A stretch of 24,197 nucleotides of DNA, taken from the NCBI GenBank assembly GCA_030694835.1, contig JAUYUF010000119.1, positions 1 through 24,197 of the forward strand, written 5' to 3'. Positions 1 to 8,663 of this stretch are shown piece by piece. Numbering within the stretch: the first letter of the stretch is position 1; every line of letters starts with the position of its first letter. The translations under genes were made by a program, and so were the position numbers. The DNA comes from Flavobacteriaceae bacterium. Lineage in GTDB: Bacteria; Bacteroidota; Bacteroidia; Flavobacteriales; Flavobacteriaceae. The notes below the pieces were generated by a model. The model saw nothing but the letters and a program-made list of their open reading frames with translations, had not been told where the DNA came from and searched no databases.

Positions 1-148
1 ATTATTAGCTAAATAGGAATAATTTAATATTTTTAAGCACTTTATTTACTTGTTTAAAATACTGTAAATCAATACGTAAAACATTTATTATAAAATGATT
101 TTTTTAAAATATTAAAGAGCATTAAACCGATTACTCAAAAAAACTATA

Positions 149-156
149 TACTTTTG
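149..156 (+). promoter_or_regulatory. Putative -7 promoter box of topA
   Basis: TACTTTTG matches the Bacteroidota -7 consensus TAnnTTTG exactly and ends 18 bases before the topA start codon, implying a short leader. No convincing TTG -33 element is visible at the usual distance. The rest of bases 1-174 is very AT-rich and shows no gene or other feature I can support. Confidence 0.55.
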
Positions 157-174
157 TCGCTGTAAAATAGAGAG

Positions 175-2664
175 ATGGCAAAGAATTTAATTATAGTTGA
201 GTCGCCGGCAAAGGCAAAAACAATCGAAAAATTTTTAGGAAAAGACTTTCAAGTAGAGTCAAGTTTTGGACATATAGCCGATTTACCCTCAAAAGAAATT
301 GGAATTGATTTAGAACACAGTTTTGAACCTAAATATGTAGTTTCTACAGACAAAAAAGCTGTTGTAAAGAAACTAAAAGATTTGGCAGATAAAGCTGAAA
401 TAGTTTGGTTAGCAAGTGATGAAGACCGTGAAGGAGAAGCAATTGCTTGGCATTTATTTAATCAATTAAAGTTAAAAGAAGAAAAAACAAAACGGATTGT
501 TTTTCATGAGATTACCAAAAATGCCATTGTTAATGCTGTTGAAAATCCACGTTCTATTGATATCAATTTAGTCAATGCCCAACAAGCCCGCAGGGTTTTA
601 GATAGAATTGTGGGCTATGAATTATCGCCAGTTTTATGGAAAAAAATTAAAGGCGGACTTTCAGCAGGACGCGTACAATCGGTTGCAGTTAGATTAATTG
701 TTGAAAGAGAACGTGAAATTCAAGCGTTTAATTCAAAAGCTTCCTATAAAGTGGTTGGTGAATTTGAAAACTCAGACCGAAAAAAGTTTACTGCTACTTT
801 ACCCAAGAATTTTGAAATCGCAGAAACTGCTCATGAATTTTTAAAAAGTTGTTTTGAAGCACAATTTACAGTTGCAGATTTGCAAACTAAACCTGCAAAA
901 AAATCGCCTGCGCCACCATTTACAACTTCGACTTTGCAACAAGAAGCATCAAGAAAATTAGGTTTTTCAGTGGCAAGAACGATGCAAGTTGCCCAAAGAT
1001 TGTACGAAGAAGGTTATATCACTTATATGAGAACTGATAGTTTGAATCTATCAAATGAAGCGGTAAATTCCATTCAAGAAGAAATTACCAACAATTTTGG
1101 TTCAAAATACAGTAAACCTAGAGTTTATAAATCTAAAGCCAAAGGTGCTCAAGAAGCACATGAAGCTATTAGACCAACTAATATTAGCGTTAATGTTATT
1201 CATGAGAATAGAGATTTAGATCGGTTGTACCAATTAATTTGGAAACGAACTATTGCCTCACAAATGAGTAGTGCCATTTTAGAAAAAACAACTGTAAAAA
1301 TCATCAACAATAAAAACAATTATGAGTTTATTGCTAATGGTGAAGTGGTGAAATTTGATGGTTTTCTAAAAGTGTATATTGAAAGTTCTGATTTTGATGA
1401 TGAAGAACAGGAAGGAATGTTGCCAAATTTAACAGTAACTGAAATTCTGTTAAACAATTATATTACAGCAACAGAAAGATATACAAAACCACCATATAGA
1501 TATACAGAAGCTTCTTTGGTAAAACAATTAGAAGAATTAGGTATTGGCCGCCCATCAACTTATGCGCCTACTATTTCAACCATCCAAAAAAGAACTTATG
1601 TAGATAAAGGAAGTATAGATGGTGAAGTTAGAGAATATCAACAACTATTACTTAAAAAGAATCAAATATCTACCAGTACTTTATCAGAGAAAATTGGTTC
1701 GGATAAAGGAAAATTAGTGCCAACAGATATTGGATACATTGTTAATGATTTTCTTTGTGAAAATTTTAAAGAAATTCTAGATTATCAGTTTACCGCCAAT
1801 GTTGAGGAGGATTTTGATGATATTGCTGATGGGAAAAAGGATTGGATTTCAATGATTAAAAATTTCTATAAACAATTTCATCCACAGGTAGAAAATGTAG
1901 AAGCAAATGCAGAGAGAGCAACTGGATCAAGATTATTAGGAACTGATCCTGAAAACGGTAAAAATGTTTATGTACGACTAGGTCGTTACGGTGCGATGAT
2001 TCAAATTGGAGAAGCAACAGATGAAGAAAAACCTCGATTTGCCAGTTTATTAGAAAGTCAATCAATTAGTGAAGTTAACTTAGACGATGCTCTTAAATTG
2101 TTTAAATTACCAAAAGATTTGGGTATTTATCAAGATTTAAAGGTGATTTTATCTTCAGGTCGTTTTGGACCATACCTATTATATAATGAGAAATTTATTT
2201 CATTACCGAAAGGAGAAGATATTCATGAGGTTAGTTTAGATAGAGCAATAGAATTAATTAAAGAAAAACAACAAGCAGATGCGCCCATTGCTACCTATCA
2301 AAATTTACCAGTTCAAAAAGGAGTTGGCCGTTTTGGTCCTTTTATTAAATGGAATGATTTATTTATCAATGTGAGTAAAAAATATGATTTTGATAATCTT
2401 TCACAATCAGATATTTTATCTTTAATTGATGATAAGCTTCAAAAAGAACATGATAAATATATTCACAATTGGGAAACTAAAGGAATTTCAATACAGAAAG
2501 GTCGTTGGGGACGTTTTTATCTTCACTCTGGTAAAATAAAAATAGAACTATCTAAGAATCTGAAGGTTGAAACCATGACTTTGGATGATGCTGAAAAAAT
2601 ACTCCAAGAGTTAAAATCAAGTAAAAAAACATCCAAAAAACCTGCAGCTAAAAAGAAAAAATAA
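175..2664 (+). CDS. topA: DNA topoisomerase I (type IA)
   Basis: Relaxes negatively supercoiled DNA by cutting and passing one strand through a 5'-phosphotyrosine link; cytoplasmic and normally essential. The 829-residue protein opens with the Toprim domain (IIVESPAKAKTIEKFLG, residues 6-22) and has its acidic metal-binding stretch SDEDREGEAIAWHL at 81-94. The catalytic tyrosine is Y284 within YITYMRTDS (281-289). The C-terminal third lacks the four-cysteine zinc fingers of the E. coli enzyme; instead it has repeated GRxGxF/Y-type modules (around 605, 660, 720 and 780) and ends in a lysine-rich tail. This zinc-free architecture is common in Bacteroidota. The ATG is chosen because the conserved N-terminus starts immediately after it. 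The next gene follows after 35 bases, so they may be cotranscribed. Confidence 0.97.
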   Translation: MAKNLIIVESPAKAKTIEKFLGKDFQVESSFGHIADLPSKEIGIDLEHSFEPKYVVSTDKKAVVKKLKDLADKAEIVWLASDEDREGEAIAWHLFNQLKLKEEKTKRIVFHEITKNAIVNAVENPRSIDINLVNAQQARRVLDRIVGYELSPVLWKKIKGGLSAGRVQSVAVRLIVEREREIQAFNSKASYKVVGEFENSDRKKFTATLPKNFEIAETAHEFLKSCFEAQFTVADLQTKPAKKSPAPPFTTSTLQQEASRKLGFSVARTMQVAQRLYEEGYITYMRTDSLNLSNEAVNSIQEEITNNFGSKYSKPRVYKSKAKGAQEAHEAIRPTNISVNVIHENRDLDRLYQLIWKRTIASQMSSAILEKTTVKIINNKNNYEFIANGEVVKFDGFLKVYIESSDFDDEEQEGMLPNLTVTEILLNNYITATERYTKPPYRYTEASLVKQLEELGIGRPSTYAPTISTIQKRTYVDKGSIDGEVREYQQLLLKKNQISTSTLSEKIGSDKGKLVPTDIGYIVNDFLCENFKEILDYQFTANVEEDFDDIADGKKDWISMIKNFYKQFHPQVENVEANAERATGSRLLGTDPENGKNVYVRLGRYGAMIQIGEATDEEKPRFASLLESQSISEVNLDDALKLFKLPKDLGIYQDLKVILSSGRFGPYLLYNEKFISLPKGEDIHEVSLDRAIELIKEKQQADAPIATYQNLPVQKGVGRFGPFIKWNDLFINVSKKYDFDNLSQSDILSLIDDKLQKEHDKYIHNWETKGISIQKGRWGRFYLHSGKIKIELSKNLKVETMTLDDAEKILQELKSSKKTSKKPAAKKKK

Positions 2665-2699
2665 TATATCTTAACACCATTAGAATTTAACAATAAACT

Positions 2700-3857
2700 A
2701 TGAGTGTTGATTATTTATCACCAGTTTCAGATTCTTTATATGAAGAAATAGAACATCTTCATAGTCAAGCTATTGGAAGATTAATAAAGATTCATTCCAA
2801 TAAAAATGGACTGCCAGATTTGGATCAAGTAAAGCTTGCAATTATAGGTGTTCAAGAAGGTAGATTAGCCATTAATAACGAATCAACCGGAGAAGGACTA
2901 GATTTAATTCGTAAAGAGTTTTATCAATTATATCAAGGAAATTGGACTAGTTCAATTGTTGATTTGGGGAATATTACCAAAGGTGCTGATGTTTCTGATA
3001 CCTATTTTGCATTAATTGAAGTACTTCGTTATTTATTAAAACGAAATATAATTCCTATCATTTTAGGCGGTGAGCATGATTTAACCTATGCTAATTATCG
3101 AGCCTATGATTCTCTTGAGCAAATGGTAAATTTAGCAGTTGTTGATCATAAATTTGACTTAGGAACTATATCAGATGAAATCAATTCTCAATCTTATTTA
3201 AGTAAGATTATCATGGAAAAACCCAATAACTTATTTAATTTTAGTAATATTGGTTATCAGTCTTATTTTGTTCCACAAGATGAAATAGATTTGTTAGATT
3301 CTATGTATTTTGATTGCATTCGTTTAGGTGAAGCTAAAAAAATTGAGAATGTAGAGCCTCTGCTTCGCGATGCTGATTTGGTGAGTATTGATATAAATGC
3401 TGTTCGTCAATCTGAAGCTCCAGCAAATCAAAATGCAACTCCAAATGGATTTTATGGAGATGAAATTTGCGCCGTTGCTCGTTATGCTGGTATCAGTGAT
3501 AAAGTTTCTTCATTTGGAATTTATGAGTATAACCCTATATTTGATAGAAACAATCAAACGGCACAATTAGTGGCTCAAATGATTTGGTATTTTATTGAAG
3601 GAGTGAATTTTAGAGCGAATGATTATCCATTTGGATCAAAAGAAAATTATCAAAAATATATAGTCCCAATAGAAGATGAGGATTTAATATTTTATAAAAG
3701 TATCAAAAGTGGAAGATGGTGGTTTGAAATTAATATCAAAGAAAATAATAATATTAAAAGAAAATCGTTAATACCATGTACCTATCAGGAATATGTAAAT
3801 GCAACCAATCAAGATATTCCTGAACGTTGGTACAAAACAATAAGAAAGATAATTTAA
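2700..3857 (+). CDS. Arginase/formiminoglutamase-fold protein with altered metal site
   Basis: A ureohydrolase-fold protein of 385 residues. Databases would probably label it formimidoylglutamase, which cleaves N-formimino-L-glutamate in histidine breakdown. The first metal motif is intact (LGGEHDLTY, 122-130, with H126). The second, normally DAHxD, reads DHKFD (149-153), placing lysine where a histidine ligand is expected. The third, normally SxDxD, reads SIDIN (229-233), replacing the second aspartate by asparagine. Two of six canonical Mn ligands therefore seem to be missing, so catalysis is doubtful. No other hut gene is nearby: it sits between topA and the gldK promoter, 35 bases after topA. 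From general memory, this placement next to gldK recurs in Flavobacteriaceae, which hints at a link to gliding or secretion rather than to histidine use. The fold is confident; the function is not. Confidence 0.75.
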   Translation: MSVDYLSPVSDSLYEEIEHLHSQAIGRLIKIHSNKNGLPDLDQVKLAIIGVQEGRLAINNESTGEGLDLIRKEFYQLYQGNWTSSIVDLGNITKGADVSDTYFALIEVLRYLLKRNIIPIILGGEHDLTYANYRAYDSLEQMVNLAVVDHKFDLGTISDEINSQSYLSKIIMEKPNNLFNFSNIGYQSYFVPQDEIDLLDSMYFDCIRLGEAKKIENVEPLLRDADLVSIDINAVRQSEAPANQNATPNGFYGDEICAVARYAGISDKVSSFGIYEYNPIFDRNNQTAQLVAQMIWYFIEGVNFRANDYPFGSKENYQKYIVPIEDEDLIFYKSIKSGRWWFEINIKENNNIKRKSLIPCTYQEYVNATNQDIPERWYKTIRKII

Positions 3858-3893
3858 GTTGAATTAAGTTGTATATATAACGCCCAAGTATAG

Positions 3894-3922
3894 TTGATAC
3901 TTCAAAATATATTTTATATTTG
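3894..3922 (+). promoter_or_regulatory. Promoter of the gldKLMN operon
   Basis: A TTG at 3894-3896 and TATATTTG at 3915-3922 are separated by 18 bases. This fits the Bacteroidota housekeeping consensus (TTG, 17-23 bases, TAnnTTTG). It leaves a leader of roughly 55-60 bases before gldK and is the best-formed promoter in the window. Confidence 0.7.
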
Positions 3923-3985
3923 TGAGTTAGTACGGGCTTTAGATTAAATAAAGAGTTGTATTTTAGTATAAGATAAAAATTAATT

Positions 3986-5377
3986 ATGAGGAGAAATACA
4001 GTTTATCTGTTGCTTATAGTAGCGTTTTTTTATAGTTGTAGTAGTTCAAATGATCGTGGAGAATTAGTAGGTGTTAAAACCAAAGCCAAATGGTATGGAG
4101 AGAAACCTTACGGTATGGTATTAATTCCTGGAGGTTCATTTACAATGGGTAATCAAGATGAAGATATCTCAAATGCATTAAACGCTCCAACTAGAACTAT
4201 AACAGTCCGCCCTTTTTACATGGACGAAACCGAAATTACTAACAGCGAATATAAAGAATTCGTTTTTTGGGTTCGCGATTCAGTAGTAAGAACAAAACTT
4301 GCTTTACTTGCAGAAGAGTTAGCTTATGGAAAAGAACCTTCAAAGGAAGGGATTCAGCGTTTTCAATTTATGAACATTGATACCACTAAAGCCTCACCAT
4401 ATATTAAATATATGTTGAAGTATTATGGAAGTTTAGGTGATTTCAATTCACCAACACAAGGAAAAGTACTTAATTGGAAAGAAAAATTAGATTGGAGCCC
4501 AAATCGTTTTACTGATGAATATTATGCAGAAGTAATGGATACTATGTTTGTGCCAATAGATGAAAGTATCAATGGTCGTAGAATGATTGATGTAAAAAAA
4601 CTCAAGTATAGCTATGTTTGGCTTGATATTGAATCTGCAGCCAAAAGTACTGGAAATAGAAAAGACTTTATTAGAAAAGAGGTAGTTAATATTTATCCCG
4701 ATACAACTGTTTGGGTTAAAGATTTTAATTATTCGTATAATGATCCAATGCATCAAGATTATTTTTGGCATGAAGCCTATGCTGATTATCCTGTTGTTGG
4801 TGTAAGTTGGAAACAAGCAAAAGCTTTTTCTAATTGGAGAACCAAAAAGAAAAATGATTATTTAAGATCTAAAAAACACCCAAGCACTGTTCCTCAATTT
4901 AGACTTCCAACTGAAGCTGAATGGGAATTTGCTGCAAGAGGAGGATTAAATTTTGCCGTTTATCCTTGGGGTGGTCCATATACTACTACCGATAGAGGTT
5001 GCTTCTTAGCTAACTTTAAACCTAGTAGAGGTGATTATGCTGTTGATGGGGCTCTATATACTATGGAAGCAAAATCATATAATCCTAATGGATTTGGATT
5101 ATACAATATGTCTGGAAATGTTTCTGAATGGACCAACTCTGCCTATCAAGAATCATCTTATTATTTTGGATCAACGATGAATCCAAATGTTGAAGATGCA
5201 AAAAACAATAGAAAAGTAATTAGAGGTGGTTCATGGAAAGATGTAGCTTATTTTTTACAAGTTAGTTCACGTGATTTTGAATATGGTGATTCAGCTAGAA
5301 GTTATGTGGGTTTCAGAACAGTTCATGATTATTTGGGTACCAATTTAACAGGAAAAAAAACAAAAACAAAAAAATAA
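3986..5377 (+). CDS. gldK: Type IX secretion/gliding lipoprotein GldK
   Basis: Outer-membrane lipoprotein that, with GldN, forms the periplasmic ring of the type IX secretion system (PorK in Porphyromonas). The 463-residue protein starts with a lipoprotein signal ending in FYSC, making C18 the lipidated cysteine. The rest is a formylglycine-generating-enzyme/SUMF1-like fold. Visible family motifs, in order, are GMVLIPGGSFTMG, MDETEITNSEY, PVVGVSWKQA, RLPTEAEWEFAARGG, YNMSGNVSEW, RGGSWKD and VGFRTV. A long insertion between the second and third motifs (about residues 100-260) is typical of GldK. It is the first gene of a gldK-L-M-N operon with its own promoter. A structural rather than enzymatic role is established for the family. 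Confidence 0.96.
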   Translation: MRRNTVYLLLIVAFFYSCSSSNDRGELVGVKTKAKWYGEKPYGMVLIPGGSFTMGNQDEDISNALNAPTRTITVRPFYMDETEITNSEYKEFVFWVRDSVVRTKLALLAEELAYGKEPSKEGIQRFQFMNIDTTKASPYIKYMLKYYGSLGDFNSPTQGKVLNWKEKLDWSPNRFTDEYYAEVMDTMFVPIDESINGRRMIDVKKLKYSYVWLDIESAAKSTGNRKDFIRKEVVNIYPDTTVWVKDFNYSYNDPMHQDYFWHEAYADYPVVGVSWKQAKAFSNWRTKKKNDYLRSKKHPSTVPQFRLPTEAEWEFAARGGLNFAVYPWGGPYTTTDRGCFLANFKPSRGDYAVDGALYTMEAKSYNPNGFGLYNMSGNVSEWTNSAYQESSYYFGSTMNPNVEDAKNNRKVIRGGSWKDVAYFLQVSSRDFEYGDSARSYVGFRTVHDYLGTNLTGKKTKTKK

Positions 5378-5408
5378 AAGTAACCCCAATCATTAAATAT
5401 TAAAGATT

Positions 5409-6044
5409 ATGGCACAAACAAAATCATCAAAAAAAATGTTTAACATGGCCTACGGGTTAGGTGCATCTGTTGTTATTATTGGAGCTTTATTTAAAATTGC
5501 ACACTGGGATTATGGTACTCAAATTTTAACAATTGGTATGATTGTAGAAGCAATAGTATTTGCAATTTCTGCTTTTGAACCAATAGATGAAGATATGGAT
5601 TGGTCTCTAGTTTTTCCAGAATTAGGCAAAGATAAAACAGGAAAAAGAGCTACAACATATGAGTCTGATGATGTTGAAGGTATTTTAGCACATAAATTAG
5701 ATGATTTACTTAAAGATGCTAAGGTTGACGCTGATTTGTTTAAAGGATTCACTAACAGTATTCAAAAATTAGAAAGTGCAGCAAAAGAAATTGCTACAAC
5801 TCATGATTCTATTTCTGCTACTAGTAAATATAGTGAACAATTAACATTAGCAGCTGTTCAAATGGAAGCTCTTAATAAGTTATATAGTTCTCAAGTAGAA
5901 AATGCAGCTCGTCAAGCTGAAATAAATAATGCTTCTGCTACAAATGCCGAACGATTAAGAGAACAAATGGAGTCGCTATCTACTAACATGGAGTCATTAA
6001 ATGTTGTTTATGGTAAGATGTTATCGGCCATGTCCAACAAATAA
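5409..6044 (+). CDS. gldL: Type IX secretion/gliding motor protein GldL
   Basis: Inner-membrane stator-like subunit which, with GldM, uses the proton-motive force to drive type IX secretion and gliding. Two transmembrane helices lie close to the N-terminus (about 12-31 and 38-55), followed by a cytoplasmic region. Charged residues sit inside the membrane segments: K29 and H32 at the end of helix 1, and E47 in helix 2. E47 is the likely counterpart of the conserved glutamate needed for proton coupling. The region after residue 95 is predicted helical or coiled-coil and rich in Ala, Glu and Gln. The length of 211 residues is normal for the family. It lies 31 bases after gldK and 49 bases before gldM. 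Confidence 0.96.
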   Translation: MAQTKSSKKMFNMAYGLGASVVIIGALFKIAHWDYGTQILTIGMIVEAIVFAISAFEPIDEDMDWSLVFPELGKDKTGKRATTYESDDVEGILAHKLDDLLKDAKVDADLFKGFTNSIQKLESAAKEIATTHDSISATSKYSEQLTLAAVQMEALNKLYSSQVENAARQAEINNASATNAERLREQMESLSTNMESLNVVYGKMLSAMSNK

Positions 6045-6093
6045 TTGAAATAGATAGAAACGAAACATTAGTATTCATATAAACAAACAAGAA

Positions 6094-7638
6094 ATGGCTG
6101 GAGGACAATTATCACCACGACAGAAGATGATTAATCTAATGTATCTTGTATTTATTGCTATGCTTGCAATGAATATGTCAAAAGAGGTGCTTTCATCTTT
6201 TGGTTTTCTTAATGAAAAATTAACAGAATCAAATTTAAAGTCAGATTTAAAAAATAAAGCAGCATTTAATAGTCTAGCTCAAAAAGCCGCAGAACAAAAA
6301 GAAAAATATGAACCATTAAGAGTTAAAGCTGAGAATATTAGAAGCTTGTCTTTAGATCTATATAATTATATTGAAAACATAAAATCTTTAATGACCCAAA
6401 AATTGCCGGATAAAAAAGATTATGAAGTTATGGATCAAACTGCTTTTTTAGATGAATATTTTTTTGAAGGAGATGGCCATAGTGATAAAGGAAAGGAATT
6501 TGTTGATAAAATAAATAATTATAGAACTACAGTTGAAAAAAGACTTGGTCCAGGTACTGAGCATTTAACTTCTGTTTTGAAAGAAAGGTTTAACACTGCA
6601 GATGTTAAAACAAGAGATGGAGGCAAAAAAACATGGTTAAAATATCATTTTGAAGCATTTCCACTAATTGCTTCTTTAACAAACTTGACTCAAATTCAAA
6701 TGGATATCAAAACCACTGAAACTGAGATTTTGAGCGAATTACTTCAAGGTCAGTTAATTAGTGATGTTTCTATGACCAAATATGAAGCAATTGTTATACC
6801 AAATAAAACTGCCTTTTTCCAAGGAGAAATGTTTAAAGGAAAAATTGTTTTAGGTAAAGTAGATCCAACATTAAAACCGACAAGTGTGGAAATTAATGGT
6901 AGAAAAATAGCAGAAGACAAACTAGAGGCAGGTCAAGTGTTGTTAGAGTTTCCTTCAGGCAATGTAGGTGAAAATAATATCAAAGGTAAATTTGTCTTTA
7001 TGGAAAATGGACAAGCTGTTGAAATTCCTATAACAAGTACATATGCTGTAGTTTCTAAACCGAATAGTGCCGTTGTTTCTGCTGATAAAATGAATGTGGT
7101 ATACAGAGGAGTCGAAAACCCAATTACGATTTCTATTCCTGGAGTACATGATAATAATGTTACTGCTTCAGCACCGGGTTTAAGAAAAACATCAGGTTTA
7201 GGTAAATATATTTTAGAACCTGAAACAGGTAATGAAGTGTCAATAAAAGTATCGGGAAAACTTCCTGACGGATCAATTGTTTCATCTGGTCAAACTTTTA
7301 GAATCAAAGATATTCCCGCTCCAACTGGTAGCGTACGTATGGAATATGGTTCCTTAAGAATGCCTAGAGAAAGTTTAGCAAAAGCTACTATTGGTGCAGC
7401 AATCCCTGATTTTGAATTTGATTTGAATTTGGTAATTAGTGGATTCAAAGTTAAAGTACCTGGTCAAGCAACTGTTATTGTTAATGGTAGCAGATTTGAT
7501 GATCAAGCTCAAAGAGCTTTAGACCGAGCAAAAATTGGTGATATTATTATCATTTTTGACGTAAAGGCTCAAATTCAAAACAATTCATCTTATAAATTAA
7601 AAAATGTTTTGCCAGTTAGTATTGAATTAACAAATTAA
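6094..7638 (+). CDS. gldM: Type IX secretion/gliding motor protein GldM
   Basis: Inner-membrane partner of GldL. A dimeric periplasmic stalk carries motion from the motor to the GldK/GldN ring. The 514-residue protein has a short cytoplasmic N-terminus starting MAGGQLSPRQKMINLMYLV, one transmembrane helix (about 14-32) and a large periplasmic part. That part begins with a helical bundle (about 35-220) and continues as beta-rich domains to the C-terminus. Both length and architecture match known GldM/PorM proteins. The next gene, gldN, begins only 4 bases after the stop, indicating cotranscription. Confidence 0.96.
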   Translation: MAGGQLSPRQKMINLMYLVFIAMLAMNMSKEVLSSFGFLNEKLTESNLKSDLKNKAAFNSLAQKAAEQKEKYEPLRVKAENIRSLSLDLYNYIENIKSLMTQKLPDKKDYEVMDQTAFLDEYFFEGDGHSDKGKEFVDKINNYRTTVEKRLGPGTEHLTSVLKERFNTADVKTRDGGKKTWLKYHFEAFPLIASLTNLTQIQMDIKTTETEILSELLQGQLISDVSMTKYEAIVIPNKTAFFQGEMFKGKIVLGKVDPTLKPTSVEINGRKIAEDKLEAGQVLLEFPSGNVGENNIKGKFVFMENGQAVEIPITSTYAVVSKPNSAVVSADKMNVVYRGVENPITISIPGVHDNNVTASAPGLRKTSGLGKYILEPETGNEVSIKVSGKLPDGSIVSSGQTFRIKDIPAPTGSVRMEYGSLRMPRESLAKATIGAAIPDFEFDLNLVISGFKVKVPGQATVIVNGSRFDDQAQRALDRAKIGDIIIIFDVKAQIQNNSSYKLKNVLPVSIELTN

Positions 7639-7642
7639 GAAA

Positions 7643-8545
7643 ATGAAGTTTTTTAAAAATATATCCCTGATTTTAATTTTATTCTACACTTATAATAATG
7701 TGTGGTCGCAAGCAAATTTATTAAATGCTAAAGATCCAAATGAAATTGGAAAAAAGAACCAAAGACAGTTAATAGCAGATAATGATGAGCCATTACCATA
7801 TGGTTTTGTTGATGATAGAGATATTCTTTGGTCAAAAATTGTTTGGGAATATATTGATTTAAACGAAAGATTAAATTTACCATTATACTATCCTACGGAG
7901 AGTAATCAGATTAGTTCCGACAGACGTTCTCTTTTTGAAACCTTATTAAATGGTATAAATAAAGGTAAAATCACACAGATTTATAATGATGATTATTTTA
8001 CTCAAAAATTAACAGCTGCCGATATCTCTAAAAGATTAATTAGGGTTGATACAATTGATGCAGGATTTGCCGTTTTAAACACAAATCCAAATGCAAATAT
8101 TGAAGAATATATTGATAGAACTGCATTAACATCACATAGAATTGTTGGGTTTGAAATAAAAGGTGTTTGGTATTTTGATAAGAAATTAGGTGAATTGAAA
8201 TATAGATTATTAGGAATAGCTCCAATGGCACCAGATATTCAAACTATTGGAAGAGGTGGGAATCCTAATGAAAAAATTCCAGTATTTTGGGTGTATTATC
8301 CTGATGCTAGAAAGATTTTACATGATATGAAAATATTCAACCCAAAAAATTCAGCATATCCAATTTCTTTTGATCACGTTCTAAATTCACGTAGATTTAG
8401 TGCAGTAATTACAAGAGAAGAAAATATTTATGGTAACCGAAAAATTTCAGATTATATAAGAGGTAATTCATTATTCCAAGTTTTAGAGGCTGAGAAAATT
8501 AAAGATGGTATTAGAAATAAGGAGCTTGATATGTGGAATTATTAA
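7643..8545 (+). CDS. gldN: Type IX secretion/gliding protein GldN
   Basis: Periplasmic protein that assembles with GldK into the outer-membrane-associated ring of the type IX secretion system. The protein is 300 residues long, with a signal peptide at about 1-22 (hydrophobic ISLILILFYTYNNVWSQ, cleavage after SQ or WSQ). Typical family stretches are visible, including DDRDILWSKIVWEYIDLNERLNLPLYYP (about 57-84; key residues W63, W68, E69, N74) and VFWVYYPDAR. A strong terminator begins 19 bases after the stop. There is no duplicate gldO-type paralogue in this window. Confidence 0.95.
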   Translation: MKFFKNISLILILFYTYNNVWSQANLLNAKDPNEIGKKNQRQLIADNDEPLPYGFVDDRDILWSKIVWEYIDLNERLNLPLYYPTESNQISSDRRSLFETLLNGINKGKITQIYNDDYFTQKLTAADISKRLIRVDTIDAGFAVLNTNPNANIEEYIDRTALTSHRIVGFEIKGVWYFDKKLGELKYRLLGIAPMAPDIQTIGRGGNPNEKIPVFWVYYPDARKILHDMKIFNPKNSAYPISFDHVLNSRRFSAVITREENIYGNRKISDYIRGNSLFQVLEAEKIKDGIRNKELDMWNY

Positions 8546-8563
8546 ATCCCTAAAAACATATAA

Positions 8564-8589
8564 AACGTTCGCTGGTCGAGCGTTTTTTT
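8564..8589 (+). terminator. Intrinsic terminator after gldN
   Basis: AACGTTCG (8564-8571) pairs with CGAGCGTT (8577-8584) as an 8-bp stem with one G-U pair and a 5-base loop (CTGGT). The run of T at 8583-8589 completes it. It closes the gldKLMN operon. Confidence 0.85.
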
Positions 8590-8628
8590 ATAACCATTCA
8601 TTAACACTTTCAATAAATTTAAATTCGA

Positions 8629-8636
8629 TACTTTTG
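8629..8636 (+). promoter_or_regulatory. Putative -7 promoter box of the ABC-F gene
   Basis: TACTTTTG matches TAnnTTTG and lies 27 bases before the ABC-F start codon, directly downstream of the gldN terminator. I see no clear -33 TTG. Confidence 0.5.
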
Positions 8637-8663
8637 TAAAAAAGTGATTTAATCAATCTATAC

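Noticed and set aside
4487..4816. Minus-strand open frame of 109 residues within gldK
   Set aside because: Antisense to a strongly conserved gene, with composition of a shadow frame (Ile/Asn-rich), no promoter and no recognisable domain.
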